A stretch of 64,000 nt of DNA from Nocardia sp. SYP-A9097 (GTDB taxonomy: Bacteria > Actinomycetota > Actinomycetes > Mycobacteriales > Mycobacteriaceae): NCBI RefSeq assembly GCF_009649815.1, contig NZ_WJIC01000018.1:80068-144067 (forward strand), written 5' to 3'. The translations under genes were made by a program, and so were the position numbers. Within the stretch, counting starts at the first letter, position 1. Every line of letters begins with the position of its first letter. Of the stretch, positions 33,301-41,858 are shown piece after piece. The notes under the pieces were generated by a model. The model saw only the letters and a list, made by a program, of their open reading frames with translations. It searched no databases and was not told the DNA's origin.

Positions 33301-33327
33301 AGGAGCGTACGAGAGGAAAACCCGAAC

Positions 33328-33957
33328 ATGAGTGGACGCCATCGCAAGCCGAGTAACACCGGTCGCACGGTCGCCAAGGTAGCCCTGACGGGCATCGCCC
33401 TCGGTGGTGCCGGAGTGGCCATGGCCGGTAACGCCAGCGCGGCACCCGACTCCGACTGGGATCGCCTCGCACAGTGCGAAGCCGGAGGCAACTGGGGTAT
33501 CAACACCGGGAACGGTTTCCAGGGTGGGCTGCAGTTCTCGCCCAGCACCTGGAGCGCTCACGGCGGCGGCCAGTACGCCCCCACCGCCAACCAGGCCAGC
33601 CGCGAACAGCAGATCACCGTCGCCGAGAAGGTCCTCGCCTCGCAGGGCTGGGGCGCCTGGCCCTCCTGCTCCTCGAGCCTCGGCCTGCACAGCGCGCCCT
33701 CGCAGCGCACCGCTCCCGAAACCGAAGCGCCGACCAAGTGGAACCCGGGCTCGAACCCGGGCAACCTGCAGGCCGCCGATGGCAGCCAGCAGGTCTACCA
33801 GGCCGTCGACCGCGCCATGGAGATCGCCCAGCAGCAGGGCATCAATATCCCGCAGCCGGTGCTCGACTTCCTGAATGTCAGCAAGGCCAACAACACTCAG
33901 CTCGATCCGGGCCTCGTGAACTTCTTCCAGGCGAACAAGGGTCTGCTCCCCAGCTGA
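33328..33957 (+). CDS. rpfA: Resuscitation-promoting factor, RpfA type
   Basis: A 209-residue secreted muralytic transglycosylase that cleaves peptidoglycan and promotes regrowth of dormant cells. Signal peptide 1-39 (ends NASAA). The Rpf domain (40-115) is lysozyme-like with the catalytic glutamate E51 in CEAGGNW, and two cysteines (C50, and one in WPSC) that form the conserved disulfide. Residues 125-145 are a linker, and a C-terminal ~60-residue helical domain follows; the long Pro-Ala repeats of M. tuberculosis RpfA are missing. The ATG has an AGAGGAAAA site. It is controlled by a CRP site and a probable c-di-AMP riboswitch, and is followed by a perfect terminator. Confidence 0.94.
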   Translation: MSGRHRKPSNTGRTVAKVALTGIALGGAGVAMAGNASAAPDSDWDRLAQCEAGGNWGINTGNGFQGGLQFSPSTWSAHGGGQYAPTANQASREQQITVAEKVLASQGWGAWPSCSSSLGLHSAPSQRTAPETEAPTKWNPGSNPGNLQAADGSQQVYQAVDRAMEIAQQQGINIPQPVLDFLNVSKANNTQLDPGLVNFFQANKGLLPS

Positions 33958-33977
33958 GACACCTCGTTCGCGCACAC

Positions 33978-34011
33978 AAACGCCCCGCATCAATGATGAT
34001 GCGGGGCGTTT
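33978..34011 (+). terminator. Intrinsic terminator after rpfA
   Basis: Perfect 15-bp stem (33978-33992 with 33997-34011), 4-nt loop, T-rich continuation. Confidence 0.92.
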
Positions 34012-34081
34012 GCGTTTTCCGCGAGCAAACATCCGGGTGCCGGAGGGGACGCGTGGATACCGCTCATGCCAGAATGAGCGC

Positions 34082-34270
34082 GTGGTGAACAAATCGAAGA
34101 AACCCTACGTCGACAATGGCTGGCCGGATACGGCGAATGGCGATCACGCCGTCACCGAGCTCTCGTCGACCCGCTCGGGCGGCCTCTCCCCGTACGGTGA
34201 GGACACCGAGTTCCCGCTCCCCGTGGATCAGCTGCCCTACGTGCACCCGCACACGATCATCAACCGCTGA
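34082..34270 (+). CDS. Small conserved hypothetical protein
   Basis: A 62-residue polar protein with KPYVDNGWPDTANGDHAVTE near the N-terminus and DQLPYVHPHTIINR at the C-terminus. It resembles the short conserved actinobacterial protein found next to the helicase-associated gene (Rv0863 by position). No membrane or signal segment. GTG at 34082 (or 34085) is preceded by CAGAAT 6 nt upstream, a leaderless-type arrangement. Function unknown. Confidence 0.75.
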   Translation: MVNKSKKPYVDNGWPDTANGDHAVTELSSTRSGGLSPYGEDTEFPLPVDQLPYVHPHTIINR

Positions 34271-34484
34271 TCAGCCTCTGCACCGATAACCATGCGGTCA
34301 ACGGCGCGGCTCACCTACCCGCGGCCGTCGCGCACGCGGCGGCCACCGAGCCGCGCCACACACCGCCGTTTCATCATGCGCCGGGCGCTCTGTGCCCGCG
34401 CGCATACCTACCGCCGCGGCACGCACTGCGCCTGTCCCGCCGCGCATTCGAGACAACAGCAGTCTTCCGCCTGGATCGGGTGAA

Positions 34485-36866
34485 GTGAGCGATACCGTTC
34501 CCCCCGCCGGAAACGGCGCTGCCGAGCCCGTGACGGCGGCGGCGACCAAAACGGCCAAGCCCCGGAAAGCCGCGGGCACAAAGCTTCCCGAGCCGACCAC
34601 ACTGACCGAATGGCTCTCCGCGCTCGGCGATGACGCGCTCGTGGAGTTGCTGCAATTACGGCCGGATCTGGCGGTGCCGTTACCCGCCTCCATGGCCGTG
34701 CTGGCGGCGCGGACCGAACAGCGCGCCTCGGTGCTGCGGGCCACCGACGAGCTGGACACGCTCGACTTCGCCGTTATCGAAACCCTTGTGGTGCAAGGCG
34801 CCGCCGATCTGCGAGACCCGCAGCCCGCGCCGCGCACCAAACTGACTCAGCTACTGGGGGATCGCGCCTCCAAGGCCATGCTGGACGGCTCCGTGGCGAA
34901 GCTGCGCACCCGGGCACTGGTGTGGGGGTCGGACAAGGCGCTGCGGTTGACGACCGCGGCGCAGGAGGCCCTGCCCTGGCCGCTCGGCAGCACCACCGAG
35001 CTACCGGACGCGCTGACCGAACCCGAGATCGAAGCCGCACTGGCGGAATTGACTCCGCCCGAGCGCGGCCTGCTGGACAAGCTGGCGGCGACCGGTCCGC
35101 GCGGGCGCACCCGGGACGCCGCTCCCGGCACGCCCGAGGATCGTCCGGTACAGCGGCTGCTGGCGTGCCGACTTCTGCACCGGATCGACGAGGAGACGGT
35201 GGAACTACCGCTCTCGGTCGGTCAGATACTGCGCGATGAGCCGGTCACCGATCCGCACGCGCTGACTCCCCCGCAGCCCGAACTGCGCAAGCAGACCAGC
35301 TCCGATGTGAATGCCGCGGCCGCCGGTGAGGTGGGAGAACTATTGCGGCACAGCGCATCCCTGCTGGATGTGCTCGGGCAGACCCCCGCGCCCGCACTGC
35401 GCTCCGGCGGGCTGGGCGTGCGGGAGATCCGGCGGGTGGTCAAGCAGACCGGGATCGACGAGGCCCGGATCGGGCTCATCGCCGAGGTGCTGGCCGCGGC
35501 CCGGCTGCTCGACAAGGGTTCGCCCGAACCCCTGCCCGATGACGGCACCGAGGACTTCTGGGCACCCACCACCACCGCGGACGCCTGGCTGGCCGTGGTG
35601 CCACCGCGCCGCTGGGTCGTGCTCGCACAGGCCTGGCTGGACCTGGACCGGTTCCCATGGATGATCGGGCTGCGGGACGCCAATGACAAACCGCTGGCGG
35701 CCCTCTCGGCGGAACTGCGCAATGTGCACGCCGTCCGGGACCGGCACGCTATCTTGCGCCTGCTGGCCGAATTCCCCTCCGGCAATGCGGTTTCCGCCGC
35801 CGATCTGGGGCGCGCACTGGCCTGGCGGCAGCCGCGCTGGCGCCGGCACTATCGGCTGGAATCGGTGCAACGCACGCTGTCCGAGGCGGAGACGCTGGGC
35901 CTGGTGGCGCGTGGCGCGGTCACCTCGGCGGGCCGGGCACTGCTGCACGGCCGCCCGGAGGACGCGGAATCGGAGATGGCGGCGTCACTGCCCGCACCGG
36001 TGGATCACGTACTGGTGCAGGCGGATCTGACGGTTATCGCGCCCGGGCCGCTCGTCCCCGAACTCCAGGATCGGATCTCGCTGGTCGCCGAGGTCGAATC
36101 CGCCGGTGCGGCAACGGTTTACCGGCTCAGCGAGACCTCGGTGCGGCGCGCGCTCGATGCGGGCGCCACCGCCACCGAACTGCACAATCTGTTCACCGCG
36201 CACTCGCGCACCCCGGTCCCGCAGGCGCTCACCTATCTCATCGACGATGTGGCCCGCCGCCATGGCCGGCTGCGCGTGGGTATGGCCCGATCCTTCATTC
36301 GCAGTGAGGATCCCGCGCTGCTCGCGGAGGTGCTGGCCGCGCCGGTCGCCGGACAGCTCGCACTGCGGGCGGTGGCTCCGACGGTCGCGATCTCACAGGC
36401 ATCGCTGGGTGAGGTGCTCGAACATCTGCGCGCCGCGGGCTTCAGCCCGGCGGGTGAGGATTCCTCCGGCACGATCGTGGACCTGCGCCCGCGCGGGGCG
36501 CGAATTCCGGCTCGCTCCGGGCAGAAACCGAACTGGCGGCCGAATCCGCCCAGCCCCGAACAACTTCGGGCACTGGTCTCGGAGCTACGCGCGGGTGAGC
36601 GTGCGGCACAATCCCGTTCGGGTCGGACCGTCCGCTCGGACGGCTCGCGAACGACCACCGCCGCCACCTTGAATCTGCTCCAATTGGCCGCCCGCACAAG
36701 GCGACCCGTGCACATCGGCTATGTGGACGCCTCGGGCATAGCCACCCAGCGCGTCGTCGAACCACTGAAAGTCGGTGGCGGACAACTGGATGCACTCGAC
36801 CCGGTAACCGGCGCGATCCGGCACTTCACACTGCACCGGATCGCGTCGGTCGCTTTGATCGAATAG
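34485..36866 (+). CDS. Helicase XPB/Ssl2 N-terminal-like (helicase_C_3) protein
   Basis: A 793-residue cytosolic protein matching the actinobacterial Rv0862c family, whose C-terminal domain resembles the XPB N-terminal domain. It has no Walker A or DEAD-like motif, so it is not itself a helicase. Several winged-helix-like segments appear between residues 60 and 430. The C-terminal region (about 480-790) includes HVLVQADLTVIAPGPL (~505-520), ATVYRLSETSVRRALDAG and RRPVHIGYVDASGIATQRVVEPL near the end. The GTG at 34485 follows GGGTGAA. In M. tuberculosis it adjoins XPB; here 2.5 kb of opposite-strand genes lies between them. A role in DNA repair or unwinding with XPB is inferred. Confidence 0.85.
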   Translation: MSDTVPPAGNGAAEPVTAAATKTAKPRKAAGTKLPEPTTLTEWLSALGDDALVELLQLRPDLAVPLPASMAVLAARTEQRASVLRATDELDTLDFAVIETLVVQGAADLRDPQPAPRTKLTQLLGDRASKAMLDGSVAKLRTRALVWGSDKALRLTTAAQEALPWPLGSTTELPDALTEPEIEAALAELTPPERGLLDKLAATGPRGRTRDAAPGTPEDRPVQRLLACRLLHRIDEETVELPLSVGQILRDEPVTDPHALTPPQPELRKQTSSDVNAAAAGEVGELLRHSASLLDVLGQTPAPALRSGGLGVREIRRVVKQTGIDEARIGLIAEVLAAARLLDKGSPEPLPDDGTEDFWAPTTTADAWLAVVPPRRWVVLAQAWLDLDRFPWMIGLRDANDKPLAALSAELRNVHAVRDRHAILRLLAEFPSGNAVSAADLGRALAWRQPRWRRHYRLESVQRTLSEAETLGLVARGAVTSAGRALLHGRPEDAESEMAASLPAPVDHVLVQADLTVIAPGPLVPELQDRISLVAEVESAGAATVYRLSETSVRRALDAGATATELHNLFTAHSRTPVPQALTYLIDDVARRHGRLRVGMARSFIRSEDPALLAEVLAAPVAGQLALRAVAPTVAISQASLGEVLEHLRAAGFSPAGEDSSGTIVDLRPRGARIPARSGQKPNWRPNPPSPEQLRALVSELRAGERAAQSRSGRTVRSDGSRTTTAATLNLLQLAARTRRPVHIGYVDASGIATQRVVEPLKVGGGQLDALDPVTGAIRHFTLHRIASVALIE

Positions 36867-36880
36867 GCGAGAACACCTTC

Positions 36881-37408
36881 TTACTTGGGACTACCCAGGC
36901 AGAACGTGGTTTTCGGATCGTCGACGGTGCGGAAACCGATGGCGGTATTGGCATCACACAGGAATTCGTCGGCCTGTCCGTCGATACGCTTGGTCACCTT
37001 GAAAGAGGCTTCGGGCGCGGCGCAGGCGACATTCTTGTATCCGGTGGTCTGGCTTTCGTTGTAGCAGGCGCCCTCCTTGAAGTTGGGCGTCAGGCACAGG
37101 AACGCGGTGGTTCCGCCATTGAGCGTCTCCTCGTAGGAGGTCTGCTCTTCCTTGCAATCGGTCTTCTTGTCGAAGATCTGGGCGACCTTGTAGACCGCCT
37201 TCTCCGAGGAGCAGTCGATCGGCTCGGTCTTGGAGTCGACCATCGACCCCTCGATCACATTGATGCAGTCGCCGACCTTGGATTTGGCGGTATCGGACTT
37301 GCTGGCGTCCTTGACCATCGAACAACCGGTCACTGCCAGCGCGGCCACCGCCATGGCCACGAGGGCCAGCACGAGGCGCAGTAGCGGCCTCGTTCCTGTG
37401 AACTTCAC
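36881..37408 (-). CDS. Secreted lipoprotein (LppU-like)
   Basis: A 175-residue lipoprotein with signal peptide 1-28 and lipobox VTGC. The mature part has eight further cysteines, in VGDCINV, PIDCSSEK, KTDCKEE, AFLCLTP, GACYNES, NVACAAP, EFLCDAN and TFCLGS, giving four probable disulfides. This resembles the LppU-type small lipoproteins of mycobacteria and nocardiae; function unknown. GTG at 37408 has a GAAAGG site. TACGGT serves as a likely -10, just behind a perfect TTCACGG palindrome (37435-37451). Confidence 0.8.
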   Translation of the reverse strand: MKFTGTRPLLRLVLALVAMAVAALAVTGCSMVKDASKSDTAKSKVGDCINVIEGSMVDSKTEPIDCSSEKAVYKVAQIFDKKTDCKEEQTSYEETLNGGTTAFLCLTPNFKEGACYNESQTTGYKNVACAAPEASFKVTKRIDGQADEFLCDANTAIGFRTVDDPKTTFCLGSPK

Positions 37409-37434
37409 TTGCGAAAACCTTTCTCACCGTACAA

Positions 37435-37451
37435 TTCACGGCTGCCGTGAA
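37435..37451. promoter_or_regulatory. Palindromic operator candidate at the lipoprotein promoter
   Basis: TTCACGG-CTG-CCGTGAA, perfect 7-bp arms with a 3-nt centre. It lies immediately upstream of a TACGGT -10 hexamer for the minus-strand lipoprotein gene, in the -35 to -10 spacer where a repressor would block polymerase. Confidence 0.45.
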
Positions 37452-37505
37452 CGCGGTGAGGATACCTTTGCGCAATCGGCGGACGCATCACCGAACCGGG
37501 GTTTT

Positions 37506-37598
37506 TCAGAGCATTTGCATGCCGCGCATGCCCATCATCGACAGATTGAGGATGGTGGGCAGGAGCGCGTTGAGCATCTGCAGGCTCAGGTAGTTCAT
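37506..37598 (-). CDS. 30-residue hydrophobic Met-rich microprotein
   Basis: A complete ORF of 30 codons beginning ATG-AAC-TAC, preceded by a strong GAGAGGGA ribosome site 5 nt upstream. The peptide is almost wholly hydrophobic (seven Met, seven Leu) with one Arg and Asn/Gln residues, consistent with a single membrane helix. It lies between the lipoprotein and GH5 genes on the same strand. I know no homologue. Translation is inferred from the ribosome site and composition; it could also be a leader peptide for the lipoprotein. Confidence 0.55.
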   Translation of the reverse strand: MNYLSLQMLNALLPTILNLSMMGMRGMQML

Positions 37599-37719
37599 CT
37601 GTTCCCTCTCGATTCGGGCGCATGTCCAGAAGTGGCGCCACGCACCAGTGTCGCCGGTGTCGCATGGATCGTTACACAGACGAACCAATAAATCCCGGCG
37701 TCGACATGCGGATCCGGTA

Positions 37720-39174
37720 TCACCCGAGCCCAGCGCCCTTCGACCCCGGCCGATTGATATGGACGGTCACCGGCAGCGCGGACCCGGCCTCAACGGTCAC
37801 CACCCGCGCACCCGCGGCCGAGGTCACCGTGCCACCCTCCACCCGCACCTCATATCCGTTCGGATAGTGCAGATCCGAGACATAGATCTCGGTCGGTTTC
37901 GCCGCCGCGTGCGGTGTATACCGGTAGGCGAAATCGCCTGTGGCGGAGTCGAAGATCATGCGACCGGGTGTGCCCGCCGTGGCCTGCGGATAGGTCCGCA
38001 CCAACTGCCGGCCGATATCTCCGAGGAACGGGTCCGGACGGATACCGCCCGCACCGAATCCGGAGGCGTAATGCCAGTACTGCCAGCTGACAAAGCGCTC
38101 GTCGGCGCGAATCACGGTGTTGCGCAGCACCGTCGGGTCACCGTCACCGAATTCGGTGACCAGGCTCGGCAGCTGCGTGCGCTGGGTGAAGGAGTCGATA
38201 TTGCCCCACGTCTTGTCCTGCTGCACCGGGCAGAGCGCGCGCAGGAAGGCGGGCAGGCCCAGGTAGATGGCGAGCTGACTCGGAATGCAGTAATCGTGCG
38301 GCGCGAAGGCGATATTCGGCGCGGTAATGGGCGGATTCCTGCCGAGGTTCGACGGCATGGTCTCGTTCCAGGTCACATTGGGTTCCCAGAAGACCATGGA
38401 GTTCGCATTGCGCGCCCGCACCGCATCGGTCAATTTCCGCATGGCCGCTTGATATTTCACGTCGAAGCCAAGGCAGCCGTTGGGATAGCAGGACAGGAAG
38501 GCGCTGCCCGGCCACGGCTCGTTCATGAGCTCGAAGCCGAGGACGCCCGCATGCCCGTCCAGCCGTCCCGCGAGTGCGCCGAGTGCCGCACCCAGATAGT
38601 CGAGGACGCCATTGCTGTTGTCCCACACCTCATCCCAGCCCTGGTTCATGCTGGGCATGAGGTAGTAGAGCGGGAAGCCGAGGTTCGGTTCGAGTGCGCT
38701 CGGCCGGGATTTCAGTGCCCATTCGGGAAAACCGTTGCCGCCCCAGACCTTCGAGAGTCCGTCCTGGTGATTGTCCAGCAGAGTGTGAATCCCGTTCTGC
38801 GCCAAGGTATCCACCACCGTGGCGACGCGATCCAGATAGGCGGTGTCGACCACGCCCTTCGTCGGCATCAAACCGTCGAAGGACACCCCGAGCCGCACGG
38901 TATTGAACCCGTGCCCGGCGAGCAGCGCGGCATCCTCGGCGGTGAGGGTGAACCCGTCCCCCAATTGGATGTACGGCGCGTCTTTATCCACATTGTTCAC
39001 ACCGTGCAGCAGTACGACGCGTCCGAACTCGTCGACGAACCGGCTGCCGTCGGTATGGATGGCCGCGATCCCGGGCACGGCCTGCGCGCTCGGCGGTGCG
39101 ACCAGCAGCGCGCCCCCGAGCGCACCCGCCACCAGACTCACCAGCCACCGTCTGCCTCGTTGTCCCCTGCGCAT
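37720..39174 (-). CDS. Secreted GH5 glycosidase, endoglycoceramidase-like
   Basis: A 484-residue exported family-5 glycoside hydrolase. Signal peptide 1-~32. Catalytic residues are present: acid/base Glu in LMNEPWPG (~220) and nucleophile Glu in LVTEFGDGD (~341), with HGVNNVDKDAPY and LLDNHQDGLSK as subfamily motifs. The C-terminal ~90 residues form a beta-sandwich. The NHQDG motif and overall plan match rhodococcal endoglycoceramidases, which release ceramide from glycosphingolipids; a general glucanase is less likely. ATG at 39174 has an AAGGGG site; GTG at 39180 is an alternative. Together with the ceramidase at 21222 it could supply sphingosine and fatty acids. Confidence 0.87.
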   Translation of the reverse strand: MRRGQRGRRWLVSLVAGALGGALLVAPPSAQAVPGIAAIHTDGSRFVDEFGRVVLLHGVNNVDKDAPYIQLGDGFTLTAEDAALLAGHGFNTVRLGVSFDGLMPTKGVVDTAYLDRVATVVDTLAQNGIHTLLDNHQDGLSKVWGGNGFPEWALKSRPSALEPNLGFPLYYLMPSMNQGWDEVWDNSNGVLDYLGAALGALAGRLDGHAGVLGFELMNEPWPGSAFLSCYPNGCLGFDVKYQAAMRKLTDAVRARNANSMVFWEPNVTWNETMPSNLGRNPPITAPNIAFAPHDYCIPSQLAIYLGLPAFLRALCPVQQDKTWGNIDSFTQRTQLPSLVTEFGDGDPTVLRNTVIRADERFVSWQYWHYASGFGAGGIRPDPFLGDIGRQLVRTYPQATAGTPGRMIFDSATGDFAYRYTPHAAAKPTEIYVSDLHYPNGYEVRVEGGTVTSAAGARVVTVEAGSALPVTVHINRPGSKGAGLG

Positions 39175-39382
39175 CGGCACCCCTTATTCAGCTTTCGGAG
39201 TAATACGAACTAACTGGACAACCGCCCAAGTTGGAGGTGATCGTAGCCACCGAAACTCGGGGCTTGACCGTTTTCGCGGAATTACCCGCAGCCGCGCAGG
39301 TAGTAGCCGTCGGGAACCGCTGTCGGTGCCATCAGGAACAATGGATAGCGGCCCGATCGGGTCCGAGAAGCCAGGAGGTGCC

Positions 39383-41041
39383 GTGACCGACGGACCGCTC
39401 ATCGTTCAAAGTGACAAGACACTGCTGCTCGAGGTCGACCACGAGGCCGCGGACGCCGCCCGGCAGGCCATCGCCCCCTTCGCGGAGCTGGAGCGCGCCC
39501 CCGAACACGTGCACACCTACCGCGTCACCCCCCTGGCCCTGTGGAATGCCCGCGCCGCCGGTCACGATGCCGAGCAGGTGGTCGACGCACTGGTGAAGTT
39601 CTCCCGGTACGCCGTCCCGCAGCCACTGCTGGTGGACATTGTCGACACCATGGCCCGATACGGCCGCCTACAGCTGGTGAAGAATCCGGCGCACGGACTC
39701 ACCCTGGTGAGCCTGGATCGCGCGGTCCTGGAAGAGGTGCTCCGGCACAAGAAGATCGCCCCCATGCTCGGCACCCGGGTGGATGTGGACACCGTGGTGG
39801 TGCATCCGTCCGAGCGCGGTCGCATCAAGCAGATGCTGTTGAAGATCGGCTGGCCCGCCGAGGACCTGGCGGGTTATGTGGACGGCGAGGCGCACGCCAT
39901 CGACCTCGATTACGAGGGCGGGCACTGGGAGCTGCGCGACTATCAGCAGATGGCGGCCGATTCGTTCTGGGCGGGCGGCTCGGGCGTGGTGGTACTGCCG
40001 TGTGGCGCGGGCAAGACCATGGTGGGCGCCGCGGCCATGGCGAAAGCCAAGGCCACCACCCTGATTCTGGTCACCAATACGGTGGCCGGGCGGCAGTGGC
40101 GGCGCGAACTGCTGGCCCGCACCTCGCTCACCGAGGAGGAGATCGGCGAATACTCGGGTGAGCGCAAGGAGATTCGGCCGGTCACCATCGCCACCTATCA
40201 GGTGATCACCCGGAAAACCAAGGGCGAGTACCGGCATCTCGAACTGTTCGACAGCCGCGACTGGGGTCTGGTCATCTACGACGAGGTGCATCTGCTGCCC
40301 GCACCGGTCTTCCGCATGACCGCGGATCTACAGTCCCGCCGCCGCCTCGGCCTGACCGCGACCCTGGTGCGCGAGGACGGGCGCGAGGGTGATGTGTTCT
40401 CGCTCATCGGCCCCAAGCGCTACGACGCGCCATGGAAGGACATCGAAGCGCAGGGCTGGATCGCCCCGGCCGACTGTGTCGAGGTACGGGTGACGCTCAC
40501 CGATGCCGAGCGTATGGCATACGCCACAGCCGAACCGGAGGAGCGGTACAAGCTGTGCTCCACCGCGCGCACCAAACTGCCTGTGGTGGAGTCGATTCTG
40601 GCGCAGCACCAGGGTGCGCCGAGCCTGGTCATCGGCGCGTACCTGGATCAGCTGGAGGAGCTGGGCGAGCATCTGAACGCCCCCATCATCCAGGGTTCCA
40701 CCCGTACCAAGGAGCGGGAGGAGCTGTTCGACGCCTTCCGGCGCGGGGAGATTCCGGTACTGGTGGTCAGCAAGGTCGCCAATTTCTCCATCGATCTACC
40801 GGAAGCCTCTGTGGCCGTTCAGGTTTCGGGCACCTTCGGCTCCCGGCAGGAGGAGGCGCAGCGGCTCGGGCGACTGTTGCGGCCCAAACAAGATGGCGGC
40901 CAGGCTCACTTCTATTCGGTTGTCGCACGTGACACGCTGGACGCCGAATACGCCGCGCACCGGCAGCGTTTCCTTGCGGAGCAGGGGTATGCCTATCGCA
41001 TCACCGATGCGGACGACCTGCTGGGGCCGACGTTAGGATAA
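39383..41041 (+). CDS. XPB/ERCC3-type superfamily 2 DNA helicase
   Basis: A 552-residue ATP-dependent 3'-5' helicase. Residues 1-95 match the XPB-like N-terminal damage-recognition region. Walker A CGAGKT (207-212, K211), DEVH (300-303), the XPB-specific RED motif (R330-E331-D332) and helicase motif VI QRLGRLLRPKQDGG in the C-terminal domain are all intact. It opens DNA during repair; M. tuberculosis Rv0861c is the homologue. GTG at 39383 is preceded by AGGAGG 4 nt upstream. A long antisense-free leader separates it from the divergent GH5 gene. A hairpin and the DUF3239 gene follow closely. Confidence 0.94.
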   Translation: MTDGPLIVQSDKTLLLEVDHEAADAARQAIAPFAELERAPEHVHTYRVTPLALWNARAAGHDAEQVVDALVKFSRYAVPQPLLVDIVDTMARYGRLQLVKNPAHGLTLVSLDRAVLEEVLRHKKIAPMLGTRVDVDTVVVHPSERGRIKQMLLKIGWPAEDLAGYVDGEAHAIDLDYEGGHWELRDYQQMAADSFWAGGSGVVVLPCGAGKTMVGAAAMAKAKATTLILVTNTVAGRQWRRELLARTSLTEEEIGEYSGERKEIRPVTIATYQVITRKTKGEYRHLELFDSRDWGLVIYDEVHLLPAPVFRMTADLQSRRRLGLTATLVREDGREGDVFSLIGPKRYDAPWKDIEAQGWIAPADCVEVRVTLTDAERMAYATAEPEERYKLCSTARTKLPVVESILAQHQGAPSLVIGAYLDQLEELGEHLNAPIIQGSTRTKEREELFDAFRRGEIPVLVVSKVANFSIDLPEASVAVQVSGTFGSRQEEAQRLGRLLRPKQDGGQAHFYSVVARDTLDAEYAAHRQRFLAEQGYAYRITDADDLLGPTLG

Positions 41042-41061
41042 CTGGAGGAGAAGCCTCCAGT
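41041..41061 (+). terminator. Hairpin immediately after the XPB stop
   Basis: Stem ACTGGAGG / CCTCCAGT with a 5-nt loop starting at the last base of the stop codon, without a T-run. It could be a weak terminator or an RNA-processing stem before the DUF3239 gene (GTG at 41080). Confidence 0.5.
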
Positions 41062-41079
41062 AGGCGGGAGGGAACGCAC

Positions 41080-41748
41080 GTGCGACGCTTCGAATTCGCG
41101 GTGGACCGTGAGCATGCCCGGGCGGTCAACGAAGTCGTCGCCGATCTGCGGCGGTTGCGGGTACTCGGGGTGGGCGCGGCCATTGCGCTCGGCTTGGGCA
41201 CCGCGTTTCTGGTGTGGGTGAATCACCCGTGGTCCTGGCTGCTCGCGGTGGCCTTCCTGCTCGGAGCGGCCACCTCACTGTTCATCGGGTTGTGGACGCC
41301 GCATCGGGGGCGGGTCGACAGGCTCTATGCCGCAGGCGAACTCGTGCCCGCGGTGGTGTCGGAGACCGATGGTTCCAAGGCGGTGCTGCTGGCGCTGGTG
41401 GATCTGGCCAAGCCCAATACCGACGGGCCGCGCTACGCCCTGGTGACGCGCACGGTGCGCAGCCTGCCGGGGCATCGCAATCGGATCGGTGAACAGGTGC
41501 CGTCGGTGACGGTGCGCATCGATCGCGCACCCGGGTCGGTGGGCGATCTGTGGCAGTCGGTGAGCGCCATGCCGATCGCCTGGGGCACCCGGGATCTGAA
41601 CATTATCGAGCGCGCCCGCACCACCATCCGCGATGTCGAGTGGCAGCTGCTCACCGACAATCTGGATCTGGCGGACAAGGTGCGGCATGTGGATGCCAAG
41701 AGGCTGCTGCTGGACCCGCAGCAACTACCCGAGGAGCTACGCGGATAG
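41080..41748 (+). CDS. DUF3239-like membrane protein
   Basis: A 222-residue protein resembling DUF3239. Two hydrophobic helices (about 28-46 and 48-68) follow a charged N-terminus; the C-terminal ~150 residues are soluble with RVDRLYAAGELVPAVVSE (~80-97) and AWGTRDLNIIERARTTI (~165-181). GTG at 41080 follows a GGGAGGGA site. It starts 39 nt after XPB and is probably co-transcribed unless the intervening hairpin stops polymerase. Function unknown. Confidence 0.75.
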   Translation: MRRFEFAVDREHARAVNEVVADLRRLRVLGVGAAIALGLGTAFLVWVNHPWSWLLAVAFLLGAATSLFIGLWTPHRGRVDRLYAAGELVPAVVSETDGSKAVLLALVDLAKPNTDGPRYALVTRTVRSLPGHRNRIGEQVPSVTVRIDRAPGSVGDLWQSVSAMPIAWGTRDLNIIERARTTIRDVEWQLLTDNLDLADKVRHVDAKRLLLDPQQLPEELRG

Positions 41749-41858
41749 TGGAGGTTCCACCCGGCGCGAGTGTTGCCGTGTCGGGCACCGGTCATCGATC
41801 GCGGCGGCGACTAGAGTCGCGGGTCGGGGGTGGACGCCGGAAAGGGGCGGCTCGACGT

